From the NCBI GenBank assembly GCA_944324665.1, contig CALUXD010000001.1, positions 434,001-498,000 on the forward strand: a DNA stretch of 64,000 nucleotides, read 5' to 3'. Positions 8,709 to 16,916 of the stretch are shown here, in pieces. This stretch comes from Candidatus Proelusimicrobium volucris (GTDB taxonomy: Bacteria > Elusimicrobiota > Elusimicrobia > Elusimicrobiales > Elusimicrobiaceae). The notes under the pieces are model-generated. The model saw nothing but the letters and a program-made list of their open reading frames with translations. It made no database searches and had not been told where the DNA came from. Position 1 is the first letter of the stretch; each line of letters begins with the position of its first letter. Made by a program: the position numbers and the translations under genes.

Positions 8709-9805
8709 TGAAAATTTTATTTGCGCCAAATTCTTTTAAAGGCAGTATAAGCGCGCGGGATATATGTGCCCGCGCGTCTTTTTTATCTGTCGCGCATGAT
8801 GTGAAGTTTATGCCGTTTTCGGATGGCGGTGACGGTGTGCTTGACGTCTTTTCCGCCTCTTTTCCGTCGGCTAAAATCTATAAGGTAAAAGCTAAGGACG
8901 CTTTGGGGCGGACGAAAGATGCCCCATATTTAATTTTACCGGGCGGCAATACTTGTGTGATAGAAAGCGCCAAAGTCTGCGGGCTTGGCGAGCTGAAAAA
9001 GAGCGAGCTGGATATTATGCATGCGTCTTCTTACGGTATCGGACAGGTGATAAAAGCGGCTTATAAAAAAGGCGCGCGAACATTTTATATAGGGCTTGGC
9101 GGAGTCGCTTTTAACGATGGCGGGACTGGTATGGCCAAGGCTTTGGGATATAAATTTTTTGATGCTTCGGGCAGAGAGATTGGCACAGACATTAAAACAT
9201 TACGCTCTTTGGCGGGTATTAAAAAAGGCTCTTTCTGGGGGGATATTAAAGTATACGGTTTAAGCGACGTTGATAATCCCCTTTTGGGAGAGAAGGGTTC
9301 CGCGCGGATATACGGCCCGCAGAAAGGGGCAAATGCGGCGCAAGTGGCGGAGCTTGAAGAAGCAATGGCGGCTTTATGCCGCGCAGCCAAAAAAGGTTTG
9401 GGCGTGAACATCAATACAAGGCATTGCGGCGCGGCGGGCGCTTTGGGCGCGGGCCTTAAAGGGTTTCTTGGGGCCAAGCTGGTAAGCGGAGCTCCGTTTA
9501 TAGCGGCGCGGCTTAATTTGACGAGTGCGGTAAAACAGGCGGATTTAATAATTACGGGTGAAGGGAAGTTAGACGGACAAACTTTTTACGGGAAGGGACC
9601 TTTTTATATTTGCGATACGGCCAGGCGTCTGGGCAAACCCGTAATATTTATATGTGGTCTTAACGAAATAAAAGATAAGGCTTTGCTGAGCAAATATTCA
9701 ATTGTCAAAGTAGTTGAAACAAGCCGTATGGCGGGCAGTGTGGATAAATCTTATAAAAAAGCGGGTTTTTATATACAAGCGGCGCTTAAAGATTTGTTCG
9801 GATAA
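8708..9805 (+). CDS. glxK: Glycerate 2-kinase
   Basis: 365 residues. Enzymes of this family (GarK/GlxK) phosphorylate D-glycerate to 2-phosphoglycerate. Recognised from the N-terminal MKILFAPNSFKGSISA, the PFSDGGDGVLDVF block, IGLGGVAFNDGGTGMA and the late LIITGEGKLDGQTFYGKGP. Length fits the family (about 370-380). The start shares its A with the preceding stop (TGATG), so it is translationally coupled to an outer-membrane protein gene, an odd partner. Gene symbol could equally be garK; the paralogues cannot be told apart here. Confidence 0.92.
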   Translation: MKILFAPNSFKGSISARDICARASFLSVAHDVKFMPFSDGGDGVLDVFSASFPSAKIYKVKAKDALGRTKDAPYLILPGGNTCVIESAKVCGLGELKKSELDIMHASSYGIGQVIKAAYKKGARTFYIGLGGVAFNDGGTGMAKALGYKFFDASGREIGTDIKTLRSLAGIKKGSFWGDIKVYGLSDVDNPLLGEKGSARIYGPQKGANAAQVAELEEAMAALCRAAKKGLGVNINTRHCGAAGALGAGLKGFLGAKLVSGAPFIAARLNLTSAVKQADLIITGEGKLDGQTFYGKGPFYICDTARRLGKPVIFICGLNEIKDKALLSKYSIVKVVETSRMAGSVDKSYKKAGFYIQAALKDLFG

Positions 9806-9936
9806 AAACGGGGAATTTAAGTTCTTTTCGCGGTGGATTTTGACGGCTGTGCAAATGATGCATAGCCATTTTATTTTTTAAGCGGAACTAGGAAACAGAT
9901 GTAAATTTTTTGTGTTTGGAAGGTTTTTGTTTCGCG

Positions 9937-9966
9937 TTGACAATCAGGCCCGCTAATTTTTAGACT
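9937..9966 (+). promoter_or_regulatory. Promoter upstream of tspO
   Basis: A perfect TTGACA (9937-9942) is followed after 18 bp by TAGACT (9961-9966, 4 of 6 matches). The start would be around 9973, giving a short leader that contains the GGGGGT ribosome-binding site. Confidence 0.5.
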
Positions 9967-9992
9967 AATTTATATCAAAATTGGGGGTAGCA

Positions 9993-10466
9993 ATGAAAAA
10001 CAGATATATAATGTTTTTTGTTTGTTTGATAATATGTTTCCTGCCGATGCTTGGCGGGTTCGCGATAAGCGCGGATTCATTGGAGAAATGGTACGCCGCT
10101 TTAACAAAACCGGCTTTTACGCCGCCCGGGTGGCTGTTCGGGCCGATGTGGACTTTGCTCTACATCCTTCTAAGCGTGGTGCTATACAAGTTGGTGCGCG
10201 CGGATATTGAACACGGCCTGAGAAAGCTTCTGATGGCATACTTTGGCTGGCAACTGTTTTTGAATTTTCTGTGGACGCCGGTTTTCTTTGGGTTTCACGC
10301 GGTGTTTTTGGCTTTATGTGTAATAGCTGTAATGATAGCCTTGTGTATAGATTTTATCAGGCAGGCTTGGCGGGCAAAGCCCGTATTGGCATATTTGATG
10401 ATGCCTTACACGTTTTGGCTTTGCTATGCCGGGTATCTTAACTGCGGGATATATATATTAAATTAA
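9993..10466 (+). CDS. tspO: TspO/MBR family membrane protein
   Basis: 157 residues from ATG 9993; a TTG at 9981 is in frame but would place the GGGGGTAG ribosome-binding site inside the gene. TspO proteins are five-helix membrane proteins that bind porphyrins and other ligands. The signature W-Y-x-x-L-x-K-P-x-x-x-P-P is present (EKWYAALTKPAFTPPGWLFGPMWTLLY, seen in two parts around residues 31-57), followed by four more hydrophobic helices. Length is typical. A DJ-1-like gene follows 12 bp downstream, and both could serve oxidative stress tolerance (inference). Confidence 0.92.
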   Translation: MKNRYIMFFVCLIICFLPMLGGFAISADSLEKWYAALTKPAFTPPGWLFGPMWTLLYILLSVVLYKLVRADIEHGLRKLLMAYFGWQLFLNFLWTPVFFGFHAVFLALCVIAVMIALCIDFIRQAWRAKPVLAYLMMPYTFWLCYAGYLNCGIYILN

Positions 10467-10478
10467 AGGAGAAAAGAG

Positions 10479-11015
10479 ATGAAAGTTTGTATGATAGTGG
10501 CCGACGGTTTTGAGGAAATGGAAGCTATGTCCTCTTTTTCTGTAATGACGCGCGGCGGACTGGATGTTGATTTATACGGTCTTAACGGCGCTGAGGCGCT
10601 AAGCAAGCACGGGGTGAAGGTATGCGGGCTGAAGCCTTTTGCTCTTTTTAAAGACGAAGGCTATGCCGCCTTGGTATTGCCGGGCGGGCCGCATTATGCC
10701 GCTTTGGAAAGCAGCAAAGACGTGCAATCTTTGATAAGAGATTTTTTGGCCAAGGGCAAGAAGGTGGCCGCGATTTGCGCCAGCCCTACAATACTTGGGC
10801 ATATGGGCCTATTAAAGGGCAAGAACTATACCTGCTATACTTCCATGAACGAGGATTTTGGCGGAACTTATAAAGAGGATTACGCCGTTACCGACGGCCA
10901 AATAATAACGGGCAAAGGCCCCGCCGCGGCGATAGACTTCGGTTTGGAAATAGTGAAGCAATTAAAAGGAGAAGCCGCAGCCAAGGAAGCGAAAAAGGGA
11001 ATGTATTATAGATAA
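10479..11015 (+). CDS. DJ-1/PfpI family protein (YajL/DJ-1-like)
   Basis: 178 residues. DJ-1 superfamily members act in oxidative and glyoxal stress; some are proposed deglycases or chaperones. The N-terminal MKVCMIVADGFEEMEA provides the conserved glutamate (residue 14 region), and the nucleophile elbow VAAICASPTILGHMGLL carries the conserved cysteine near residue 100. YTSMNEDFGG and the late VTDGQIITGKGPAAAIDFGL fit the family well. A strong ribosome-binding site (AAGGAG) precedes the ATG. It probably shares the tspO transcript. Confidence 0.92.
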   Translation: MKVCMIVADGFEEMEAMSSFSVMTRGGLDVDLYGLNGAEALSKHGVKVCGLKPFALFKDEGYAALVLPGGPHYAALESSKDVQSLIRDFLAKGKKVAAICASPTILGHMGLLKGKNYTCYTSMNEDFGGTYKEDYAVTDGQIITGKGPAAAIDFGLEIVKQLKGEAAAKEAKKGMYYR

Positions 11016-11071
11016 TTTTTTACGATTTGTGTAAAGAATTTTGATTAGAAAATAAAATATACTTTTGGGTC

Positions 11072-11101
11072 TTGTCAAAGCGGGTTTTATTTTGTTATAT
11101 G
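11072..11101 (+). promoter_or_regulatory. Promoter of the 11141 porin-like gene
   Basis: TTGTCA (5 of 6) at 11072-11077, an 18-bp spacer, then TATATG at 11096-11101. A strong AAAGGAGG ribosome-binding site follows at 11127-11134, fitting a highly expressed surface protein. Confidence 0.5.
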
Positions 11102-11140
11102 GAAGGGTAAGCTGTATAACACACAGAAAGGAGGAGTAGC

Positions 11141-12352
11141 ATGAAGAAACTACTTGGCTTGTTTATGGCATTAGCTATTGCGATGCCTGCAAGCGCAGAG
11201 CTGTTAAGAAACTTTGAGCTAACCGGGGATGTGCAGGTTATAGCTTCGGACGTCAGGCATAATGCCTCAGGCGAATTCACCACCGGCACCAATATGCGTG
11301 TTTTGGCGGGCGGTTCATTTGACGTGGCGGAAAATGTACGCGCCAATTTAATGTTCCAGTACCTCAATCAATGGGGTTCCGGCCCTACGATAGAGGGTTT
11401 TACGCCCGGTACCATAGGCAAGAGCGCCAATGACTATTTGGAACAAATCCGCTTGGTGGAAGCCAATGTGGAGATGAAGGAGCTCTTCGGCTGGCTGGAT
11501 ATGAAAGTAGGCCGCCAGTTCTACGGAGACGAGGACAGTACGGTAATGTATATCGGGCCGAGATATTATAACTCCGAATTACGCTACAACGATTATAACT
11601 ATGCCACCTCCATTGACGCGGTGAAATTAGCCTATGCCAATGACTTTGTAAACGCCAATGTGATTATGGGTGAGTTAGAGTTTTATAATCGTGGCGGCGC
11701 CGGGCTGGTTCCCCCTATTTCCGCTACTGGCGATAAACATTATATGTACGGTTTGGACGCAAAGTTTAGACTTAGCGATCCTTTAAGCTTCCAATTATAC
11801 GGCTATAATATAAAAGATGTTGGCGAAGACTATAATGGTTTTTACGGCGGCAAATTAACTTTCGCGCCGGAGGCTTTCCTCGTCAGCGCGGAATATGCCC
11901 GCAACCATGAGGGCAACAGGCTGATAAAAGAATCGCACGATAATCCTTACCTGTTGAAATTGGACGCCAAACTCAATATGGACGCGTTTACGCCCAGAGC
12001 GGCTTTTGTATACAGCAAAGACTTTGCATCGCCCTTTGGCAATTACAGGCCGGGCTTGTTGATGGGCGATTGGGCTCCGACGGAGATATTAGCTTATGGC
12101 AGGATATACAATGTCGGCTTGGATTACAACTGGGAGAAATGGAACTTCGCTTTGGACGGCTATGCCTTCCAGGACAGAACCGCCCAGCATTCTGCTTCTT
12201 TGGAGGCAGACCTTGTAATCAAGTATGACTATAACGACAATATCCAGCTATTCGCGGGCGCCGGTTATATCAAATATAATTCTAACGATAGCAATACATT
12301 TGATGCCGCTGACAATACCAAAGGGCAGGTTGGCGTACTCGTAAGGCTTTAA
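11141..12352 (+). CDS. Outer-membrane porin-like beta-barrel protein
   Basis: 403 residues with a signal peptide (KKLLGLFMALAIAMPASA) and alternating amphipathic strands throughout, ending in QVGVLVRL. It looks like an alginate-export/porin-type barrel, but I cannot name the substrate. The segment KVGRQFYGDEDSTVMYIGP (about residues 124-142) is closely matched in the convergent barrel gene at 13814-15007 (KLGRQYYADSDTNFAVYFGP), so the two are paralogues. It has a good promoter, a strong ribosome-binding site and its own terminator, consistent with abundant expression. Confidence 0.82.
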   Translation: MKKLLGLFMALAIAMPASAELLRNFELTGDVQVIASDVRHNASGEFTTGTNMRVLAGGSFDVAENVRANLMFQYLNQWGSGPTIEGFTPGTIGKSANDYLEQIRLVEANVEMKELFGWLDMKVGRQFYGDEDSTVMYIGPRYYNSELRYNDYNYATSIDAVKLAYANDFVNANVIMGELEFYNRGGAGLVPPISATGDKHYMYGLDAKFRLSDPLSFQLYGYNIKDVGEDYNGFYGGKLTFAPEAFLVSAEYARNHEGNRLIKESHDNPYLLKLDAKLNMDAFTPRAAFVYSKDFASPFGNYRPGLLMGDWAPTEILAYGRIYNVGLDYNWEKWNFALDGYAFQDRTAQHSASLEADLVIKYDYNDNIQLFAGAGYIKYNSNDSNTFDAADNTKGQVGVLVRL

Positions 12353-12370
12353 TATATAAGGCTTTAAATA

Positions 12371-12400
12371 AAAGCGGGGCTTTAAAAGCCCCGCTTTTTT
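12371..12400 (+). terminator. Rho-independent terminator of the 11141 porin-like gene
   Basis: Stem AGCGGGGCT / AGCCCCGCT (9 bp) with a 5-nt loop, extended by A-T pairs and followed by a T-run. Confidence 0.9.
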
Positions 12401-12769
12401 GTTGTCTGACGGATAGAAAAGTCGGTTTACAAAAAATTGCCCTGCCTTTATTTATTAAAAGAGACATCTCCGCGCCGCTTGCCGGAAAAGGGCCGCTTAG
12501 GCAAATAAAAAACTCCGCTTTTTACAACAGTTCGCAAATATATTTGAATTTTCAAAAAAAGTCTTAAAGTATAAAATATATAAATAATCTTTTTAATTGC
12601 GTCTAAATATGGGGGTAAAATGTTTTTGGCAAGGCGTCGGGCTTGTTTGAAGTGGAGGCAAAGCGCGGCGCTGGCGGAGAAGCCGCGGAAAAGTAAAAAG
12701 GCTTGCCTTTGGAGTAACTCCAAGTATTAAAATATAGGTGTCGGATATTTTTAGGAGAGGAGTTTTTTA
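12401..12769 (+). other. Long gap before the DUF362 gene
   Basis: About 370 bp between the terminator and the DUF362 gene. Its first half is unremarkable and its middle is AT-rich (12540-12600, several TATAAA-like hexamers). It then holds a possible 36-codon frame at 12620-12730. No tRNA, repeat or recognisable RNA element was seen. Confidence 0.5.
12620..12730 (+). CDS. Possible 36-residue basic peptide (doubtful)
   Basis: An ATG preceded by GGGGGTAAA opens a 36-codon frame (MFLARRRACLKWRQSAAL...) rich in Arg and Lys, ending 40 bp before the DUF362 gene. The same GGGGGT type of upstream element occurs before tspO and before the gene at 47599-48105. There is no homology I recognise and the length is short. 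It may be a leader peptide or chance. Confidence 0.2.
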   Translation: MFLARRRACLKWRQSAALAEKPRKSKKACLWSNSKY

Positions 12770-13762
12770 ATGAATAAAATTAAAAAAACGGTATTTCTTG
12801 TTTTTGGCGTATGCATATTGGCATTGGGATGCGCTAGCGCGGCGAACAAGGCGGATAATCCCGCAGAACCTTTGCCCGGCAAACAAGCTAAAGCGATAGT
12901 ATACTTTACCGAGGACATCACTCCCGAAGGGCTTGTAAAGATTTACGATAAAGTCGGCGCCAACATCAAAGGCAAGACGGCCATAAAAATACACACCGGC
13001 GAGCCTAACGGGCCAAACATAATACCGCGTGATATGGTAAAGGCCTTGCAGGCGCATGTGCCCAACAGTAATTTGGTGGAAACGAACACTTATTATAAAG
13101 GTGCTCGGCATAACACAAAAGACCATTTGGAAACTATAAAGACCAATGGTTGGGATTTCTGCGAGGTTGACATAATGGACGCCGACGGCGCCGTTATGCT
13201 GCCTATAAATGGCGGCAAGCATTTTAAGGAAATGTCGGTAGGCAAGAATTTGCTTAATTACGATTCAATGATAGCCCTTACTCACTTTAAAGGGCATGCT
13301 ATGGGCGGGTTTGGCGGTTCTTTAAAGAACATTTCCATAGGCTGCGCGGATGGTAAGATCGGCAAGAAAATGATGCACGAGAAAAGTATGCAGAGCAAAG
13401 ACGAAAGTTGGAGCGTTTCCGGCGCCGCGTTCCAGGAGAATATGGTTGAAGGAGGCAAAGCGGTGACGGATTTCTTCGGCGATAATATAGTTTACATCAA
13501 TGTGCTAAGGAATATGTCGGTAGACTGCGATTGCGCGGGGGTCGGCGCGGCGGAGCCCAAAACTCGCAATATAGGGATATTGGCTTCCACCGATATTTTG
13601 GCGGTGGATCAGGCTTCTGTCGATATGGTCTACGCTTTGCCCGACGAAGAATCCCACGATTTGAAGGAGCGCATAGAAAGCCGGGAAGGTTTAAGGCAGC
13701 TTAGCTATATGAAAGAACTCGGTATGGGCAATAATGAATACGAGCTTGTGAATATAGACTGA
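12770..13762 (+). CDS. DUF362-domain lipoprotein
   Basis: 330 residues. The N-terminus has a lipoprotein signal (VFGVCILALGC, lipobox LALGC), so it is probably anchored to a membrane on the periplasmic side. The body matches DUF362: KTAIKIHTGEPNGPNIIPRDMVKAL, ALTHFKGHAMGGFGGSLKNISIGCADG, and a late cysteine pair (CDCAG). Many DUF362 proteins carry ferredoxin-like clusters, but no classical CxxCxxC motif is seen here. It has a good ribosome-binding site and its own terminator, and lies between two paralogous barrel proteins. Function is unknown. Confidence 0.85.
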   Translation: MNKIKKTVFLVFGVCILALGCASAANKADNPAEPLPGKQAKAIVYFTEDITPEGLVKIYDKVGANIKGKTAIKIHTGEPNGPNIIPRDMVKALQAHVPNSNLVETNTYYKGARHNTKDHLETIKTNGWDFCEVDIMDADGAVMLPINGGKHFKEMSVGKNLLNYDSMIALTHFKGHAMGGFGGSLKNISIGCADGKIGKKMMHEKSMQSKDESWSVSGAAFQENMVEGGKAVTDFFGDNIVYINVLRNMSVDCDCAGVGAAEPKTRNIGILASTDILAVDQASVDMVYALPDEESHDLKERIESREGLRQLSYMKELGMGNNEYELVNID

Positions 13763-13782
13763 AAAAGAAGTTGTTTTTTGAT

Positions 13783-13812
13783 AAGCGGGCCTATTGAGAG
13801 GCCCGCTTTTTT
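13783..13812 (+). terminator. Rho-independent terminator of the DUF362 gene
   Basis: Stem AAGCGGGCCT / AGGCCCGCTT (10 bp), 6-nt loop, then a T-run. It lies between convergent genes and touches the end of the minus-strand barrel gene. Confidence 0.9.
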
Positions 13813-13813
13813 G

Positions 13814-15007
13814 TCAGAAAAGTTTATCAATACACAGGTAAAGCCCCAGCATATGAATATATTTATTTATATCGTAGCTGGATAGGGATGCCTCCTCAAG
13901 GAAGCCCGTATCGGGGTAGAAATAGGCGTAATTCAGTCTTAAAGAGAAATCCTCAAAAGCGTAGGCGGCCGACAAATTTATTTCCGAACCTATATATTGA
14001 TTAAAAGAATCTTTAAAAGAGGACGAATAGTAAAATATTTCTAAATCCAAATTTAGGCGCGCCATTGCCTGAGGGGAAATGTTTACCCCGAAGGAGAGTG
14101 CCTGTATCGCGTTGGAAAACAGCTTTTGTCCGCCCGCTATATCGCCGTAGATATTGTAAGCGGATATGGGGGTAAAAGGCTCGGAAGAGCTGTCGCTGGG
14201 GGAGGAGAAAGCCCAATTAAGAAATAATAGCGTAGATAGAGAGTCGGAAGACAAATCCGCCTCCGCATTGACGCCTAAAAAATATCCGTTGTATTTCTTT
14301 TCAAAAGAGTTGTTGAACATTTGATATTCTTCTTTTCCCGCGTTAAAAGCGAAATAGGCCGCCGCACTTAGTTTTGAGGTAAGATTGAGCCTCGTTCCCC
14401 CGCCAAAAAGATAGAGGGTTTCTTCTTTAGGCAATTGCGTAAAGTAGGAGAATAAGGAAATTTTCCAAAACGCATAGGGGGAAATATCCAATTTAAAACC
14501 GCCGGTCAAATCTTCGGCCTTTCCTAAGATGATGTCATAAGAAAGAATATCGCCCCCGAAAGAAAACGCCGCTCCGTCGATATAAGAGGGAAAGGAAAAA
14601 TCATAATTATCGTCCGGGCCGAAATATACGGCAAAATTGGTATCACTGTCTGCGTAATACTGCCGCCCCAACTTTAAGGAATATTGGCCGAAATTCAAAA
14701 GCAAAAAAGCATTGGCGAAGGCGAGTTTTTGATCTTCCTCAAAGGCCTTGGAATAGTAAGTTTTAAAATAAGGCTCCGCGTATAAGGCCGCTGGAATAAC
14801 GTCAAAAGAATATTGCAGCGGAGCATTGATAAAAAGATAGGCTAGGGAATAATCCTCCCCGTTATATATTGCCGATTTATTGTTTGATGCACCCGCATAG
14901 GATTGCAAAGACGGTTTGAACTCAAAATTGTTTATAGAGAACGAATTAGCCGCAGTTAAGAACGCCAAGACAAAAGCGGCAAACAAAAATAACCGTTTAA
15001 AGGACAT
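13814..15007 (-). CDS. Outer-membrane beta-barrel protein, paralogue of the 11141 gene
   Basis: 397 residues with a signal peptide (RLFLFAAFVLAFLTAANS) and repeated amphipathic strands rich in Tyr/Phe/Ser, ending in CIDKLF (terminal Phe). KLGRQYYADSDTNFAVYFGP (about residues 115-134) aligns with the equivalent segment of the 11141 barrel, and both continue into a DYxF/DYNY region. Overall similarity beyond that looks modest. Neither a Shine-Dalgarno sequence nor a well-spaced TANNNT is seen. Substrate unknown. Confidence 0.78.
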   Translation of the reverse strand: MSFKRLFLFAAFVLAFLTAANSFSINNFEFKPSLQSYAGASNNKSAIYNGEDYSLAYLFINAPLQYSFDVIPAALYAEPYFKTYYSKAFEEDQKLAFANAFLLLNFGQYSLKLGRQYYADSDTNFAVYFGPDDNYDFSFPSYIDGAAFSFGGDILSYDIILGKAEDLTGGFKLDISPYAFWKISLFSYFTQLPKEETLYLFGGGTRLNLTSKLSAAAYFAFNAGKEEYQMFNNSFEKKYNGYFLGVNAEADLSSDSLSTLLFLNWAFSSPSDSSSEPFTPISAYNIYGDIAGGQKLFSNAIQALSFGVNISPQAMARLNLDLEIFYYSSSFKDSFNQYIGSEINLSAAYAFEDFSLRLNYAYFYPDTGFLEEASLSSYDINKYIHMLGLYLCIDKLF

Positions 15008-15214
15008 AAAATAAAAATCCGAAAATATATTAACAAAAATATTTTAAATAAAAATAAGAAATAAATATGTAATCAAAAAATATTATAAAGACAAAAAATA
15101 TCGGTAAAAAGGAATAAAATTATAAAAAGTTTTTTGTGGTAAAGGGGTAAAAACTGTATATTTGTGAGTTGTAAACACCAAAATTTATTTTGCGTATTAT
15201 TAAATACAAAAACA

Positions 15215-15220
15215 TAAAAT
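15215..15220 (+). promoter_or_regulatory. -10-like TAAAAT 7 nt before the EamA gene
   Basis: TAAAAT is followed by 7 nt and then the ATG at 15228. No ribosome-binding site is present, so a leaderless mRNA is likely. The rest of the 220-bp gap (15008-15227) is very AT-rich with no other structure seen. Confidence 0.4.
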
Positions 15221-15227
15221 AGTATGT

Positions 15228-16175
15228 ATGCTTAGTTTTAAAGGTTTTCTGTATGCGGTAATTACTTCGGCTGCATTCGGGCTGATACCGCTGTTTACCA
15301 TTCCTCTTTTGCACGGCGGGATGAATACCCCTTCAATATTGTTTTATCGTTTTTCTATGGCCGCGGCTATGATGTGGGCATATTCTTTTTTTATGCGCAA
15401 ATCGCTGCGGATAAGCATAAGGGAGTTGATAACCTTGGCCTGGCTAAGCTTGCTTTATATAGGTTCAGCTGTTTTTCTGTTTTCATCTTATTTGTATTTA
15501 TCCAGCGGTATTGCGACTACGATGATGTTTCGTTATCCCGTATTTGTTGCGCTTATAATGATGTATGTGTTTAAGGAGAAAAAATCGCTTTGGACGATGT
15601 TCGCGATAGTTTTGGCGGTACTTGGCGTGGCTATGCTTTCTTGGAACGGCAGTGATGGCGGGGTAAGTTTCTTTGGCATTTTGCTGGCCGTTTTATCGGG
15701 GTTGTCGTACGGGGTGTATATTATAGCCGTGAACAAATCCTCTGTAAGAACAATGAGTTCCGAAAAGCTTACTTTTTACGTCTTTTTATTTACGGCCGTT
15801 TTTCTGCTTGCGGGAACTTTGTTGACGGGCTCCTTCCAAACGGTCGAGGCTTGGCAAGATATTTTTAATCTTGCGCTATTGGCTTTGGTGCCTACAATAA
15901 TTTCAAACTTAACTTTAGTTTTGGCGATAAAGGCCATAGGCTCCACCTTTACTTCCGTGTTGGGCGCGATGGAGCCGCTTACGGCTATGGCGGTAGGGGT
16001 GTTTGTTTTTTCCGAGCCGTTTACGCTTTCCACGGCTTTGGGGGTTTTCCTTATAATTGCGGCGGTAAGCGTCGTCGTTTTGGCGCCCGCATTAGAAAAA
16101 GGTTACAGAACGGGCAAGTTCTTATATATAACTAAGATAAAAAGGATTCACCCCTATATAATCCCCCACCATTGA
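15228..16175 (+). CDS. EamA/DMT-family transporter
   Basis: 315 residues, almost entirely hydrophobic with about ten predicted membrane helices in two EamA halves (residues about 5-140 and 150-290). The N-terminus MLSFKGFLYAVITSAAFGLIP and the late LGAMEPLTAMAVGVFVFSEPFT are typical of drug/metabolite transporters of the RhaT/YdcZ type. The substrate cannot be inferred. It stands alone, with a 240-bp gap to the MarR operon in which I saw nothing but the MarR promoter. Confidence 0.9.
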   Translation: MLSFKGFLYAVITSAAFGLIPLFTIPLLHGGMNTPSILFYRFSMAAAMMWAYSFFMRKSLRISIRELITLAWLSLLYIGSAVFLFSSYLYLSSGIATTMMFRYPVFVALIMMYVFKEKKSLWTMFAIVLAVLGVAMLSWNGSDGGVSFFGILLAVLSGLSYGVYIIAVNKSSVRTMSSEKLTFYVFLFTAVFLLAGTLLTGSFQTVEAWQDIFNLALLALVPTIISNLTLVLAIKAIGSTFTSVLGAMEPLTAMAVGVFVFSEPFTLSTALGVFLIIAAVSVVVLAPALEKGYRTGKFLYITKIKRIHPYIIPHH

Positions 16176-16375
16176 CGCTTTGCAAAGTACGAATAATAGA
16201 TAATAGTTAAATAACGCCGCAATATAGGCTTGCTTCTCTCATCGGTATGGCATATTATTGAAATTTGCCCCTTTTCCCTTAATATTGTTATATGGCTGCC
16301 TATGCGCGTTTGTAAGAAAGATTGGGGGTGCTTGCGTATGAGGGGCAAAACAGTATCGATATTATTTTATAGGTA

Positions 16376-16397
16376 AATAATTTACATATCAATTATT
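16376..16397. promoter_or_regulatory. Inverted repeat overlapping the marR promoter (candidate operator)
   Basis: AATAATT and AATTATT form a 7-bp inverted repeat separated by 8 bp. The total of 22 bp fits a MarR dimer site, and it covers the -35 box of the marR promoter. Auto-repression is the likely reading. Confidence 0.5.
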
Positions 16398-16409
16398 TTT
16401 TGTTACAAT
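16381..16409 (+). promoter_or_regulatory. marR operon promoter, apparently leaderless
   Basis: TTTACA (16381-16386), a 17-bp spacer, then TACAAT (16404-16409), each 5 of 6 matches to consensus. The ATG follows only 6 nt later, so the transcript would start at the start codon. Confidence 0.65.
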
Positions 16410-16415
16410 CCTTTT

Positions 16416-16916
16416 ATGGAAAAACATCTTGTAACAAAATTGATCCAAGCCAATAAGACTTTAAGGCGTTCGCGTAATTCCTCGGAGTTATTGGTTAGGG
16501 CTACGGCTTTTTTGTATGCCAAGGCGGAAAAAATCACTAGCGGATTTTTTCTTTCCCAAGGCATTACTACGGCTCAGTATAATGTTCTGGCGCTTTTGGC
16601 TGAAGAGGACAATCACATCAATCAGCTGACGATAAGCAAGAGGATGTTGGTTTCCCCCGGAAATATTACGCGTATTTTGGATAAGCTGGTATCTGCGGGG
16701 CTTATAAAGCGGGAGGAAGACCCCCGTGACCGCCGCCACAAATGCATATCCATTACGGCAAAGGGGAGGGCTCTTCATAGCAAGATAAAGCCCGCCTATC
16801 ACGCGTTTATACGCCGTCTTACGGAGTGGATATCGGAAGACGAACGCAAAGAGATGGCCTATGTTATGATAGAATGGGCGAATAAATTGGACGGTTTTTC
16901 TTATGATAAAGCGTAA
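16416..16916 (+). CDS. MarR-family transcriptional regulator
   Basis: 166 residues, a dimeric winged-helix regulator. The recognition helix and wing are clear: LTISKRMLVSPGNITRILDKLV (residues about 69-90), then GLIKREEDPRDRRHKCISITAKGRAL, where the D-R-R wing motif is diagnostic. It heads the efflux operon: its last 14 bases overlap the TolC-like gene. It probably represses its own operon and is released by a toxic small molecule, as in other MarR-efflux pairs (inference). An inverted repeat overlaps its promoter, and no ribosome-binding site is present. Confidence 0.93.
   Translation: MEKHLVTKLIQANKTLRRSRNSSELLVRATAFLYAKAEKITSGFFLSQGITTAQYNVLALLAEEDNHINQLTISKRMLVSPGNITRILDKLVSAGLIKREEDPRDRRHKCISITAKGRALHSKIKPAYHAFIRRLTEWISEDERKEMAYVMIEWANKLDGFSYDKA

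Noticed and set aside
16154-16348. Minus-strand 64-codon frame between EamA and marR
   Set aside because: No ribosome-binding site or well-spaced TANNNT, no recognisable protein features; overlaps the EamA gene end.
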